Source of the DNA: Arcicella sp034519515
GTDB taxonomy: Bacteria; Bacteroidota; Bacteroidia; Cytophagales; Spirosomataceae
Direction: 5' to 3'
Length of the DNA: 64,000 nucleotides
Assembly: GCA_034519515.1 (NCBI GenBank)
Contig: JAXHOK010000035.1
Coordinates: 1-64,000, forward strand
Part shown: positions 28,195 to 36,762 of the stretch, piece after piece
Numbering within the stretch: position 1 is the stretch's first letter
Layout: each line of letters starts with the position of its first letter
Program-made: the position numbers and the translations under genes
Notes under the pieces: generated by a model
The model's database searches: none
What the model was told of the DNA's origin: nothing
What the model saw: only the letters and a program-made list of their open reading frames with translations

Positions 28195-28227
28195 AACGTT
28201 GAGGAGGTTTTGAACCTCCTCAACGTT
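28195..28227. terminator. Perfect 15-bp palindrome, 3-base loop
   Basis: Arms 28195-28209 and 28213-28227 are perfect complements around TTG. It lies between convergent genes and probably terminates both. A degenerate copy with the same layout lies in the tolC 5' region at 8090-8122, so it is a member of a dispersed family. Confidence 0.75.
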
Positions 28228-28244
28228 AATGAATGAGCAAAAAT

Positions 28245-30218
28245 CTAAAGTCCTAATTGCCCAAAAGCATCCTCAACCGAATCAATAGGCAACAGACAGG
28301 TTTTATTATAACAAACAAAAATCTGCGTTTCGTTACCTTTCGAGGTTCTATTTTCCAACAAAGGCAAATTGCTTTTAGTCTGAGTTCCTGATAGTACTTT
28401 ATTGGGATAAAATTTCAAATCAATTTCTTTTCTAAATACCATTACATCCTTCCCAACTATGGCAATTTCAGCCGTTGGTGAAGTCATTTGAGTAGCTAAA
28501 CACGCCCAATTAGTTAAATAATCGACATTTTTCAGTAATAGATTCTTCATTTTTGAAAGCATTAAAATGGATAAATCTTTAAAATCTTCTCTATCTAACA
28601 ATACTCCCAAAGTATAAAGATTCCGTGCCATCATCGAATTTGAACTTGGAATTACGTTGTCAAAAATCTCCTTTTTTCGAGCAATTAATTCTTCTGCATT
28701 TTCATCGGTAAAATAAAAGAATTCATCTTCGCCATCCCAAAAATTATCACAAACATAGAGCGTTAATTTCTCTGCCAAATGCAACCAGTTTTCATCAAAT
28801 GTGGCTTGATAGAGATTGGTATAAGCCTCAATTACGGAGGCATAATCTTCTAAAAATCCTTGAATTTTAGTTTCGCCATTTTTATAGCTATGACTCAATT
28901 TATCATCTTTCAAAAAATTGTCTTTAATAAAATGAGCATTATTTAGAGCTAACTTTAAAAAATCTTCTTCTCCAAAAGCCCGATAAGCATCCACTAATCC
29001 ATTGATCATCAAGCCATTCCAAGAACACAATATTTTATCATCCAAACCTGGGCGGATTCTTTCGGCTCGTTTTGCCATTAATCTTTCAATACTTTCTTTA
29101 AAATCAGCGTTCAATGTTGCTTCTTTTTTCCATAAAATATTTACGCCATGTTCCCAATTACCCTGTTTTGAAACTTGATAATTTTTACAGAACTCCTCCG
29201 CCTTTTCGCCCAAAATCCCTTCGATTTCTTGATAAGTCCAAACGTAAAATTTACCCTCAACTCCCTCTGAATCAGCATCTAAGGCGGAATAAAATCCTCC
29301 TACGGGACTGGTCATTTCACGCTCTAACCATGCTATTGTTTCATAAACTACTTCTTTATACAAAGGTTCTTGCGTGAGGGTGTATGCTTGTGCGTACAAA
29401 CTAACCAATTGCCCATTATCATAAAGCATTTTCTCAAAATGTGGGCAAAACCATTCGCCATCTACTGAATAACGAGCAAAACCTCCTCCTAATTGGTCGT
29501 AAATTCCGCCAATTGCCATTTTGTTCAGGGTCTGTAAAACCTCACCCCCGACCCCTCTCCCGTGGAGAGGGGAGTAGTATCGTAATAAAAACTGCCAAAC
29601 CGAAGGCATTGGAAATTTGGGACTTCTTTCAAAACCACCCCATTCTGTATCAAATGTTTGAGACAACTTTTGATACATCATTTTCAAATCTTCATCCATA
29701 AAACTCTGATTTTCAGCTACTAATCCATACTTTTCAGAATCCTTGAATAGCATATTTTCCGTAAAACCTTCTGCTGAGTTTTGCAATTCTGTTTGATTAT
29801 TGGTAAAACCATTGTGGACGGCTTCCAATAATTTTATCCAGTTTTGTTTCGGAAAATACGTTCCGCCATAGAAAGGTTTACCATCAGGCATCAGAAAAAC
29901 ATTGAGGGGCCAGCCACCTTGCACGCCCATTGCTTGGACGGCATCCATATAAATTGCATCAATATCGGGACGTTCCTCTCGGTCAATTTTTATACTGACA
30001 AAATGGCGATTCATTACCTCGGCAACTTCGCCTTTTTCAAAACTTTCATGCTCCATCACATGGCACCAATGGCAAGCCGAATAGCCAATACTAACCAAAA
30101 TGGGCTTATTTTCATCTTTTGCTTTGGCTAATGCCTCAGCACCCCACGGAAACCAATCCACAGGATTTTGAGCGTGTTGTAATAAATATGGCGATGTTTC
30201 GGATTGGAGACGATTCAT
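28245..30218 (-). CDS. Thioredoxin-domain protein of the YyaL/DUF255 family
   Basis: A 657-residue protein with an N-terminal thioredoxin-like domain and a long alpha/alpha-barrel resembling N-acylglucosamine 2-epimerase. The opening NRLQSETSPYLLQHAQNPVDWFPW and the CxxC in YSACHWCHVMEHESFE (Cys49 and Cys52) are hallmarks. GGWPLNVFLMPDGKPFYGGTYFP, AIGGIYDQLGGGFARYSVDGEWFCPHFEKMLYDNGQL and ALDADSEGVEGKFYVW follow. The biochemical role is not established; human spermatogenesis-associated protein 20 is a homologue. Residues about 215-226 (SPLHGRGVGGE) are encoded by a GC-rich palindromic repeat, in place of a variable family loop. Confidence 0.92.
   Translation of the reverse strand: MNRLQSETSPYLLQHAQNPVDWFPWGAEALAKAKDENKPILVSIGYSACHWCHVMEHESFEKGEVAEVMNRHFVSIKIDREERPDIDAIYMDAVQAMGVQGGWPLNVFLMPDGKPFYGGTYFPKQNWIKLLEAVHNGFTNNQTELQNSAEGFTENMLFKDSEKYGLVAENQSFMDEDLKMMYQKLSQTFDTEWGGFERSPKFPMPSVWQFLLRYYSPLHGRGVGGEVLQTLNKMAIGGIYDQLGGGFARYSVDGEWFCPHFEKMLYDNGQLVSLYAQAYTLTQEPLYKEVVYETIAWLEREMTSPVGGFYSALDADSEGVEGKFYVWTYQEIEGILGEKAEEFCKNYQVSKQGNWEHGVNILWKKEATLNADFKESIERLMAKRAERIRPGLDDKILCSWNGLMINGLVDAYRAFGEEDFLKLALNNAHFIKDNFLKDDKLSHSYKNGETKIQGFLEDYASVIEAYTNLYQATFDENWLHLAEKLTLYVCDNFWDGEDEFFYFTDENAEELIARKKEIFDNVIPSSNSMMARNLYTLGVLLDREDFKDLSILMLSKMKNLLLKNVDYLTNWACLATQMTSPTAEIAIVGKDVMVFRKEIDLKFYPNKVLSGTQTKSNLPLLENRTSKGNETQIFVCYNKTCLLPIDSVEDAFGQLGL
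29541..29574. repeat. GC-rich palindromic repeat lying in frame in the DUF255 gene
   Basis: cccctctcc (29552-29560) pairs perfectly with ggagagggg (29564-29572) around CGT, with flanking ctcacccccga. Sequence of this kind is a familiar intergenic repeat in Bacteroidota. Here it is translated in frame as SPLHGRGVGGE. A loosely related C-rich/G-rich hairpin is at 57709-57730. Confidence 0.65.
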
Positions 30219-30237
30219 TTATTGCAAGTTTACGATT

Positions 30238-30428
30238 TTAGACCACTGATTATAGTGGGACGCATAGTCAGATTGAACGGATCTTTACAGATAGAATAAA
30301 TACGCAAATTGTATTAAAACCGTTCCAAACCATCAATACATAGAAAGACCACAAATCGTATAAATTAGCCAAATTTGAGCAGTAAATAATCTGTTTAATC
30401 TGTCTAATCCGCACAATCTGTGGTCTAA
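30238..30428. repeat. Spacer between DUF255 and the low-complexity secreted protein, with outer inverted repeat
   Basis: ttagaccactgatt (30238-30251) and aatctgtggtctaa (30415-30428) are complementary at 13 of 14 positions. The interior carries repeated words of the type aatctgt/acagat. No ORF is evident. A promoter for the DUF255 gene must lie in this gap. Confidence 0.55.
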
Positions 30429-30441
30429 TATTTCTTAATTA

Positions 30442-31089
30442 TTACAATACCCCCTTCGCAAAGTTCAAAACACCACTCAACGCACTTTTAGCGGCAGGTT
30501 CGGCAGCAGCACCGCCTGAACTTAACCCTCCTACTGCGGACATTGCTGAACTAATCAATGAACCACCCGTTGAAGCAGAAACACCCCCCAAACTTGGTAA
30601 ACCACCTTTCAATAAACTTAATCCTCCCGTGAGTGCGGATGCTTTACCCATAAGGCTATTTCCACCCAAAAGCGAACTAATTTGATTTGCTCCCAATGCC
30701 ATTTTAGCTAATCCTGCGGCTTTTTGAATTACTCCGCCGCCCAATAATCCGCTCTCAGCCAATGGAATTAATTTCTGTAAATTGCCAACTTGACCCATCA
30801 ATTTGTCCTTAAAATCTCCTTTACTTACAGAAGCCGTTTTCTCCATAGATGCTGTGCTTGCCTTCAATGCGGTTACGGTTGCAGCTTTATCACCCAAGGC
30901 ATTAGCACTGACGGCTTTGTCTAACATCATGGCGGTTGAATCGGTTACGACTGAATCGGCAGTTGATTTTGCCATTGGAGCAGCCTCAGTAGCGGATGGC
31001 ATTTTGGGCATTACTTTGGGTAATTGAGCAAAACCCATTGTTGAAATCAGCATCAATGATGCTAATAGAATACTTTTTGTCTTATTCAT
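30442..31089 (-). CDS. Secreted low-complexity Ala/Gly/Ser/Leu-rich hypothetical protein
   Basis: I do not recognise this family. The 215-residue product has a clear signal peptide (NKTKSILLASLMLISTMGFAQ, cleaved at about residue 22). A Pro/Met/Ala stretch follows, then a polar helix-prone part (DSTAMMLDKAVSANALGDKAATVTALKAS), and a long C-terminal half of Gly-, Ala- and Leu-rich repeats such as GLLGGGVIQKAAGLAKMALGANQISSLLGGN and GLSLLKGGLPSLGGVSASTGGS. It contains almost no charged residues at the end, and a surface or envelope-associated structural role is possible. It diverges from the SDR gene across about 85 bases. Confidence 0.65.
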   Translation of the reverse strand: MNKTKSILLASLMLISTMGFAQLPKVMPKMPSATEAAPMAKSTADSVVTDSTAMMLDKAVSANALGDKAATVTALKASTASMEKTASVSKGDFKDKLMGQVGNLQKLIPLAESGLLGGGVIQKAAGLAKMALGANQISSLLGGNSLMGKASALTGGLSLLKGGLPSLGGVSASTGGSLISSAMSAVGGLSSGGAAAEPAAKSALSGVLNFAKGVL

Positions 31090-31174
31090 GATAATCTTAT
31101 TGTTTAATATGGGTCAAATTAGCTTAATTTGTTGTTTAAAACAAATTTGAACCATCATATAAAAATTTGAAAAC

Positions 31175-31890
31175 GTGTCAATAAATAAAAAAACAGTCCT
31201 CATAACGGGTGCCAGCAAGGGCATCGGCAGAGCATTAGCCTTGATGTTAGCCGAAAAAGGAGCAAATTTGAGCTTAGTGGCTCGCAGTGAAATTGAACTC
31301 ATGGAACTCAAAGCAGAAATTGAAATTTTGGGAGCAAAATCTAAAATATTTGTGGGTTCAGTGGCAGATGAAGAGTTTGTAAAATCAACCATAAATTCCA
31401 CTAAAGAAACCTTTGGAACGATTGATGCCCTGGTGAATAATGCCGGGTTTGGGATTTTTAAACAAGCCACAGAAATCAGTACAGCAGAATGGGATTCCAT
31501 TTATGATACTAATGTGAAAGGTACTTTTCTTTTTTGTAAAGAAGCAATCCAACACATGAAGGCACAAGGGGCAGGACATATTGTAAATGTAGCCTCAGAT
31601 GTAGCCAAGCGGGTTTTTGATGGTGGTTCGTTGTATTGTTCTTCTAAATATGCCCAAGATGCTTTCTCGATGGCACTTCGAAAAGAGGTCAGAAAAGATG
31701 GTATAAAAGTTTCGGTAGTTTTATCAAGTTGGTTGATACGCACTTTCACAACAAAATTGAAGGCGACCCGTATCAAGCGGAGTATTTGACTTCGCAAAAC
31801 ATGGCAGATGCCATTACCTACATTTTGGAGACTCCCAAACACGTTGTGATTGATGAGTTGATGATTCACCCGATGAGTCAAGAGTATTAA
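31175..31890 (+). pseudogene. Short-chain dehydrogenase/reductase with one frameshift
   Basis: NAD(P)-dependent oxidoreductase of the classical SDR type, substrate unknown. It probably starts at GTG 31175 (SINKKTVLITGASKGIGRALALMLAEKG), giving the Rossmann motif TGxxxGIG at once. NNAG at about residue 87, the catalytic Ser in NVASDVAKRV, and YCSSKYAQD with the Tyr-x3-Lys pair follow. A missing T near 31731 shifts the frame. Corrected, the tail reads LVDTHFHNKIEGDPYQAEYLTSQNMADAITYILETPKHVVIDELMIHP and ends at 31890. Without the correction the product would be truncated and altered after residue 187. About 238 residues in full. Confidence 0.85.
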
Positions 31891-31982
31891 TGGTTAGTTA
31901 CTGGTTATTGGTAAGTGGTTATTAGTGTTTTAACCGTTTCTTACTATATCTAACAGCGAATAACTAATAACCAGTAACCAAT
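31891..31982. repeat. Word-based inverted repeat between convergent SDR and MFS genes
   Basis: ttagttactggttattggta and similar words (31894-31926) face taactaataaccagtaacca (about 31960-31980). The same words make up the 4744-4882 spacer of the efflux operon. It probably folds at the 3' ends of both convergent transcripts. Confidence 0.65.
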
Positions 31983-31984
31983 CC

Positions 31985-33277
31985 CTAAACCTTATAAACC
32001 TTTCTTGAAGGAATCGAATACAAAATAGCTCCACCAATCGCAAAAATTACTGTTAGCACCAGTAAACTATACCGCATACTTCCCGTTAATTGATTGACTA
32101 ACCCAAACATAAAAGTCCCGAAAACCGTTGAAAGTCGGTCGCAGACATCATAAAAGCTGAAATACGAAGCAGTATCAGTTGTATTATCAGGCAATAATTT
32201 AGCATAAGTCGAACGTGAGAGCGATTGAATTCCTCCCATTACCAAGCCAATTCCCGTGGCTAATAAATAAAATTCATTTCGGGTATACACAAAATACCCC
32301 GCAATGCAAACCCCAATCCAAATCAAGACAATAATCAATAATGAACGGGTATTACCGATACTTTCAGACACTTTCGAGAAAATATAGGCTCCCAAAATTG
32401 CCACTAATTGAATCAATAAAATGGTAATAATCAAGGCATCAGAAGGTAATTTTAATTCCTTACTTCCAAACAAAGCTCCCAAAAACATAACTGTTTGAGC
32501 CCCCATGTTATAAAAAAAGAAAGCAGAAAGGAATTTCTTGGTAATATTCAATTGTCGCAACTCATTAAAAACTTTCTTCAATTCCCGAAATCCATTGAAA
32601 ATCCAGCCTCCTTCTTTCTTATTTGGCTTATGGGTCTCTGGCAAATAATAAAACGGAATTTGAGCAAAAACTATCCACCAAATCCCCACCGTTAGAAACG
32701 AAATTCTTGAAGCATCTCCTCCACTAATATTGCCGTACCACTCTGGTTTTAAGAGCATTGTGAGATTTTGAATCAATAAAATAACACTGCCGACATATCC
32801 CATGGTGAAACCTCTGGCGGAAAGGGAATCGTATTTATCTTCAGTAGCAATTTCGGGAATGTATGAGTTATAAAATACAATACTTCCTCCCCATCCAACG
32901 ATGGAAAAAAGAAAAGCAAAAGTGCCTAAATAATAGTCACCTTCCTTAAAAAAGTACAAAGCCATACATGAAAATGAACCCAAATAACAGTACATTTTCA
33001 TGAAAAGCTTTTTCTTACCCGTAAAATCAGAAATTGCTGAAACCAAAGGAACAGAAAAAGCTAAAAGCAGAAAACCAAGTGATAAAGCATAGGAAAACAC
33101 TACCGTATTTTCGAGTTGAAAACCCAAAAAATCAAGTTTTGTACTTTTTGAAGGCAACATAATAGCTGCCAAAGGAAAGTAAATTGGAAAAATAGCGGAG
33201 GTAATGGTTAATGAATGAACAGAATTCGCCCAGTCATACATCGTCCAAGCGGTCAATGTTTTAGGATTGTTTTTCAT
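31985..33277 (-). CDS. UMF1-family (Atg22-like) MFS transporter
   Basis: A 430-residue membrane transporter with about 12 helices. The start KTLTAWTMYDWANSVHSLTITSAIFPIYF is the YDWANS signature of the UMF1 subfamily, related to vacuolar amino-acid effluxer Atg22. Later segments FYNSYIPEIATEDKYDSLSARGFTMGYVGS and GIGLVMGGIQSLSRSTYAKLLPDNTTDTASYFSFYDVCDRLSTVFGTFMFG also fit. Amino-acid or small-molecule export is likely but unproven. It overlaps the end of the upstream oxyR gene by 4 bases, so it is co-translated with the peroxide regulator. Confidence 0.92.
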   Translation of the reverse strand: MKNNPKTLTAWTMYDWANSVHSLTITSAIFPIYFPLAAIMLPSKSTKLDFLGFQLENTVVFSYALSLGFLLLAFSVPLVSAISDFTGKKKLFMKMYCYLGSFSCMALYFFKEGDYYLGTFAFLFSIVGWGGSIVFYNSYIPEIATEDKYDSLSARGFTMGYVGSVILLIQNLTMLLKPEWYGNISGGDASRISFLTVGIWWIVFAQIPFYYLPETHKPNKKEGGWIFNGFRELKKVFNELRQLNITKKFLSAFFFYNMGAQTVMFLGALFGSKELKLPSDALIITILLIQLVAILGAYIFSKVSESIGNTRSLLIIVLIWIGVCIAGYFVYTRNEFYLLATGIGLVMGGIQSLSRSTYAKLLPDNTTDTASYFSFYDVCDRLSTVFGTFMFGLVNQLTGSMRYSLLVLTVIFAIGGAILYSIPSRKVYKV

Positions 33278-34209
33278 ACGGTTAGGATATCTTTGGGTTT
33301 ATTTTCTTTGAATTTTTGTGGTAATGAATCAAAGATACAGTTTTGCAAGGCTTTTAAAACGCCAATCTTCGCAAAATTTTTATGAACTACCAAACTAACT
33401 TCTCGCACGGGAGCAGGCGATTTAAAATGTCGAATCAAATTATTTCTTTCTTCATCAAAATCAAGGGTTGCCAATTCGGGTAAAATCGTGATTCCCTGAT
33501 TTCTTTCTACCATTTTACGCAAAGTTTCAAGGCTTCCAGCTTGATATTCAAACCGTTTTTGCCCAATAGATTTCCGCTTTAATTCACACAGATTCTCTAT
33601 CTGCGAACGTAAACAATGCCCTTCTTCCAGTAGCCACAATTCATTAGGATTGATATCTTCCGAAAGAGCATATTTTTTTTGATAAATTGAATTTAACTTA
33701 GAAACATACAAAACCAACTCTTCATAGAAAATAGAAAATTCTTGAATGTCATCTTGTTGTAAAGGAGTTGCTAATAAACCAATATCAATCTCATTATTTT
33801 TGAGTGCTTGAACGATTTTATCAGTAGTTAATTCCTTGATTTTAAGTTCAATAGTTGGATATAATTCAAGAAAATTACTGAGAAACAAGGGTAAAAGATA
33901 AGGGGCAATTGTGGGAATAATGGCTAAACGAATTTCACCCGAAACGTCGTGTTTATTACTATTAATGGTGGCATTAATTTTGTAAAATTCCGAGACAGCA
34001 ATTCGAGCTTGTTGGATAATTTCTTTACCGATTTCAGTAGTAATCAAGGGCTGGCGGCTACGGTCAAATATCTTTACGCCCAATTCGTCTTCCAACTTTT
34101 GAATCTGCATACTTAGCGTAGGCTGAGTTACAAAGCAACTATCGGCAGCTTGGACAAAATTTCGATGTTTTTCAACTGCCAAAATATATTCAATTTGGGT
34201 AATGGTCAT
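33274..34209 (-). CDS. oxyR: LysR-type peroxide sensor OxyR
   Basis: Peroxide-responsive LysR regulator of 311 residues. The N-terminal helix-turn-helix is TITQIEYILAVEKHRNFVQAADSCFVTQPTLSMQIQKLEDELG. The redox pair is at Cys199 and Cys208 in LWLLEEGHCLRSQIENLCEL, the same numbering and spacing as in Escherichia coli OxyR, which supports a real thiol-disulfide switch. The C-terminal NQGITILPELA segment is also typical. It forms a 4-base overlap with the UMF1 transporter gene and lies 4 bases after the AlgJ-like gene, so it is read with the polysaccharide locus or from an internal promoter. Confidence 0.93.
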   Translation of the reverse strand: MTITQIEYILAVEKHRNFVQAADSCFVTQPTLSMQIQKLEDELGVKIFDRSRQPLITTEIGKEIIQQARIAVSEFYKINATINSNKHDVSGEIRLAIIPTIAPYLLPLFLSNFLELYPTIELKIKELTTDKIVQALKNNEIDIGLLATPLQQDDIQEFSIFYEELVLYVSKLNSIYQKKYALSEDINPNELWLLEEGHCLRSQIENLCELKRKSIGQKRFEYQAGSLETLRKMVERNQGITILPELATLDFDEERNNLIRHFKSPAPVREVSLVVHKNFAKIGVLKALQNCIFDSLPQKFKENKPKDILTV

Positions 34210-34213
34210 CTTT

Positions 34214-35227
34214 TCATTGGGCTAAAATCGAATTAACTTTTTGTAACCAAACCTCTCTACCTTCGCAAGTCCAATGGGTATCACTTTTCAGATAATACTT
34301 TTGGGGTGATTTTTTGAAAACTGAATAAGTATCAATAAAAGGAATCTGGAGTTGTTTGTTGTTCTGAATCCGCTCAATCAAATGATTATAACTTCCTAAA
34401 TCGGGCGATAAAATACTTACTTTATTGGGAATAATTGATAGATAAACTTCATCAAAACCAGCCTTCAAATACTTTTCACGGGTTTGATTAATATTTTGAA
34501 CAAATAAATCAATTTTTGAATCTACAATATAATAAAAAGCTGATTTTGAATTACTTGCATCGGCTTCATCGGCATAAAAAATCTGCATTTTGTCCTTTGA
34601 AAATACAACTTCATCCTCAACTCGGTTAAAAATCTTGAAATTCAGCGTTGATTTTAGTTCTCGAAACCAAAGAAAAAAGTCATAATTAAAAATGGTATGA
34701 GCCAATCTTTCTTCGATTCCATCTGGAACAATCATTTTTTCAACTTTATTTGTTTTCTGCTCAATCTTTTTTCTGAATGAAAGTTGAGATTCAGACTGCT
34801 TTTGATTACCGAAATTACTGGCAATTGACGAAAAATGTTCTTCAACAGTTCGCTCAACAGTTTCCAAAATTAAGATATTTTGTTTCGTAGTATCTAATTG
34901 ATAATTAGCACTTTTTGCCCAATGAACATAATGATATTTTTCAATAGGAAAATCTTCCAATTTGATTTTAGGATCTTCCGTAAAACTATCGCCAATAATG
35001 TAAAGATTGATAGGTTTCTTTCGGGTAAAACGCTGATGTTCACACTCATACGCTTTTTCTTTGAATTGTGGTAACAACGATAATCTATACAAGTCCCCAT
35101 AACGATAATCATCTGGAAACAACTTTAATTTACCTCCAATTTCACGATAAACGAAAGGGGAGTATGCCTGAATCCAAAGGTAAATGGCAGTTATTAGAAC
35201 TGAATATTTTAATATTTTCTTAAACAT
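34214..35227 (-). CDS. AlgJ/AlgX-like SGNH O-acetyltransferase partner protein
   Basis: A 337-residue protein with one N-terminal membrane anchor (ILKYSVLITAIYLWIQAYSPF) and an extracytoplasmic SGNH-hydrolase-like domain. The nucleophile block is NLYIIGDSFTEDP, and the catalytic Asp and His are in YLKSDTHWTCEGREVW near the C-terminus, the DxxHW arrangement of AlgJ/AlgX. It follows the MBOAT gene and probably passes acetyl groups received across the membrane onto the polysaccharide. Full-length AlgJ homologues are slightly longer. A lipase role is unlikely in this context. Confidence 0.82.
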   Translation of the reverse strand: MFKKILKYSVLITAIYLWIQAYSPFVYREIGGKLKLFPDDYRYGDLYRLSLLPQFKEKAYECEHQRFTRKKPINLYIIGDSFTEDPKIKLEDFPIEKYHYVHWAKSANYQLDTTKQNILILETVERTVEEHFSSIASNFGNQKQSESQLSFRKKIEQKTNKVEKMIVPDGIEERLAHTIFNYDFFLWFRELKSTLNFKIFNRVEDEVVFSKDKMQIFYADEADASNSKSAFYYIVDSKIDLFVQNINQTREKYLKAGFDEVYLSIIPNKVSILSPDLGSYNHLIERIQNNKQLQIPFIDTYSVFKKSPQKYYLKSDTHWTCEGREVWLQKVNSILAQ

Positions 35228-35248
35228 AATAAATCAGACTTACACAGA

Positions 35249-35322
35249 ACTTCCCGAAAGTAGAAATAACTTTCGAGAAGAAGATACACACTTCCCGAAA
35301 GTTATTTCTACTTTCGGGAAGT
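35249..35322. repeat. Inverted pair of 33-bp CTTCCCGAAAGT palindromes
   Basis: Unit 35249-35281 and unit 35290-35322 are each near-palindromic (outer arms acttcccgaaagt/actttcgggaagt), and the second unit is the reverse complement of the first apart from one mismatch. The same pair occurs at 54823-54901. It lies between the MBOAT and AlgJ-like genes. Confidence 0.9.
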
Positions 35323-35333
35323 TAATTACTAAT

Positions 35334-36737
35334 CTAAAACTGAAAATAAATAAATTGATTAGTATTAAAAACACCAAAGAAATAAATCAACGCTATAAAA
35401 ATAACCGATAATCCATAAAATTGAACATTATTTTTAGTGTCAATATGCAAAAACTTCGCTTCTTTCCACAATAAAAACCCTATCAAAATCACCGAAAACC
35501 ACATTTCAAGAGAATTTAGTGGCGTTTTGAAAACATCATTAAATGAAAAACTACCTATTTTATTCAGAATCAGAAAAGCATCATGCGTTCCCTTCGCTCT
35601 AAAAAATACCCAAGCCAACATCACCAAAACAAAGGTCGAAATCAAATTTAAACCTTTGCCGATTGAATTGTTAGAAAGGCTAAAATTTGGCAAATATTTA
35701 TCTCTCAAAACCGCAAAAATCAGATAAAAACCGTGTAAAGAACCCCAAATTACGAACGTCCAAGATGCTCCGTGCCACAAACCGCTAATCATAAATACAA
35801 AAAATTGATTGAAGTATCTTCGCCATTCCCCAACCCGATTTCCGCCTAATGGAATGTACAAATAATCTCTAAACCAAGTGGAAAGTGAAATGTGCCAACG
35901 CCGCCAAAACTCGGAAATTGAAGTAGAAAAATAGGGCGTTTTAAAATTTTCCATCAAATCAAAACCCATCACTCGGGCAGAACCCAATGCAATATCAGAA
36001 TAACCTGAAAAATCACAATAAATCTGGAAAGTGTAGAAAAAAGTAGCCACCAAAAGCGTTAAACCCGACTGTTCAACGGGATTTTTATAAGTAAAATCTA
36101 CAAACATAGCCAATCTATCAGCGATGACTACTTTTTTGAATAATCCCCAAGCCATCATCATTAAGCCCGATTTCACCTTTTCCCAATCATATTCAAATTT
36201 CGTATGAAATTGATGCAAAACATTCTGTGGTCTTTCGATAGGTCCTGCCACCAACTGTGGGTAAAACATCACATAAAGGGCATAGATTCCAAAATGTCGT
36301 TCTGCTTTTTGATTTCCACGATACACTTCAATTGTGTAGCTCATCGCTTGAAAAGTGTGAAATGAAAGCCCAATTGGAAGGATAAAATCAAAAAAAGGAA
36401 GTGGGTTCTTGACCTGAAATATGCCTAAAATATGATTTATATTTTCAAAAAAGAAACCATAATATTTATAAAAAGCTAAAATCCCAATATTTGAAATTAA
36501 GCTAATGATTAATAACCATTTACGAGATTTCCCTTCCGTTTTTTCAAGCCAAATACCCGCAAAATAATCAATAATTATCGTAAGAAAGAGAATAAAAATG
36601 TAGACAGGCTTAAAAATCATATAGAAATAGCAACTCGCAAAAAGCAATAATCGCCAACGACCTTGCCAACCCAAAGACCAATAGCTAAGCGTAACAATGA
36701 TAAAAAATATAAAAAAATGAAGGGAATTGAAGAGCAT
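35334..36737 (-). CDS. MBOAT-family O-acyltransferase (AlgI-like)
   Basis: Integral membrane protein of 467 residues with about ten helices that transfers acyl groups from the cytoplasm toward an exported polysaccharide. Family segments include FILPIGLSFHTFQAMSYTIEVYRG, VAGPIERPQNVLHQF, ISEFWRRWHISLSTWFRDYLYIPLGG and the invariant His region SGLWHGASWTFVIWGSLHGFYL. The order MBOAT then AlgJ-like protein is the usual alginate-type acetylation module. Homologous MBOATs also acylate other surface polymers, so the polymer here is unknown. Confidence 0.93.
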   Translation of the reverse strand: MLFNSLHFFIFFIIVTLSYWSLGWQGRWRLLLFASCYFYMIFKPVYIFILFLTIIIDYFAGIWLEKTEGKSRKWLLIISLISNIGILAFYKYYGFFFENINHILGIFQVKNPLPFFDFILPIGLSFHTFQAMSYTIEVYRGNQKAERHFGIYALYVMFYPQLVAGPIERPQNVLHQFHTKFEYDWEKVKSGLMMMAWGLFKKVVIADRLAMFVDFTYKNPVEQSGLTLLVATFFYTFQIYCDFSGYSDIALGSARVMGFDLMENFKTPYFSTSISEFWRRWHISLSTWFRDYLYIPLGGNRVGEWRRYFNQFFVFMISGLWHGASWTFVIWGSLHGFYLIFAVLRDKYLPNFSLSNNSIGKGLNLISTFVLVMLAWVFFRAKGTHDAFLILNKIGSFSFNDVFKTPLNSLEMWFSVILIGFLLWKEAKFLHIDTKNNVQFYGLSVIFIALIYFFGVFNTNQFIYFQF

Positions 36738-36762
36738 TATTTTAATAAATTACTATTAGACA

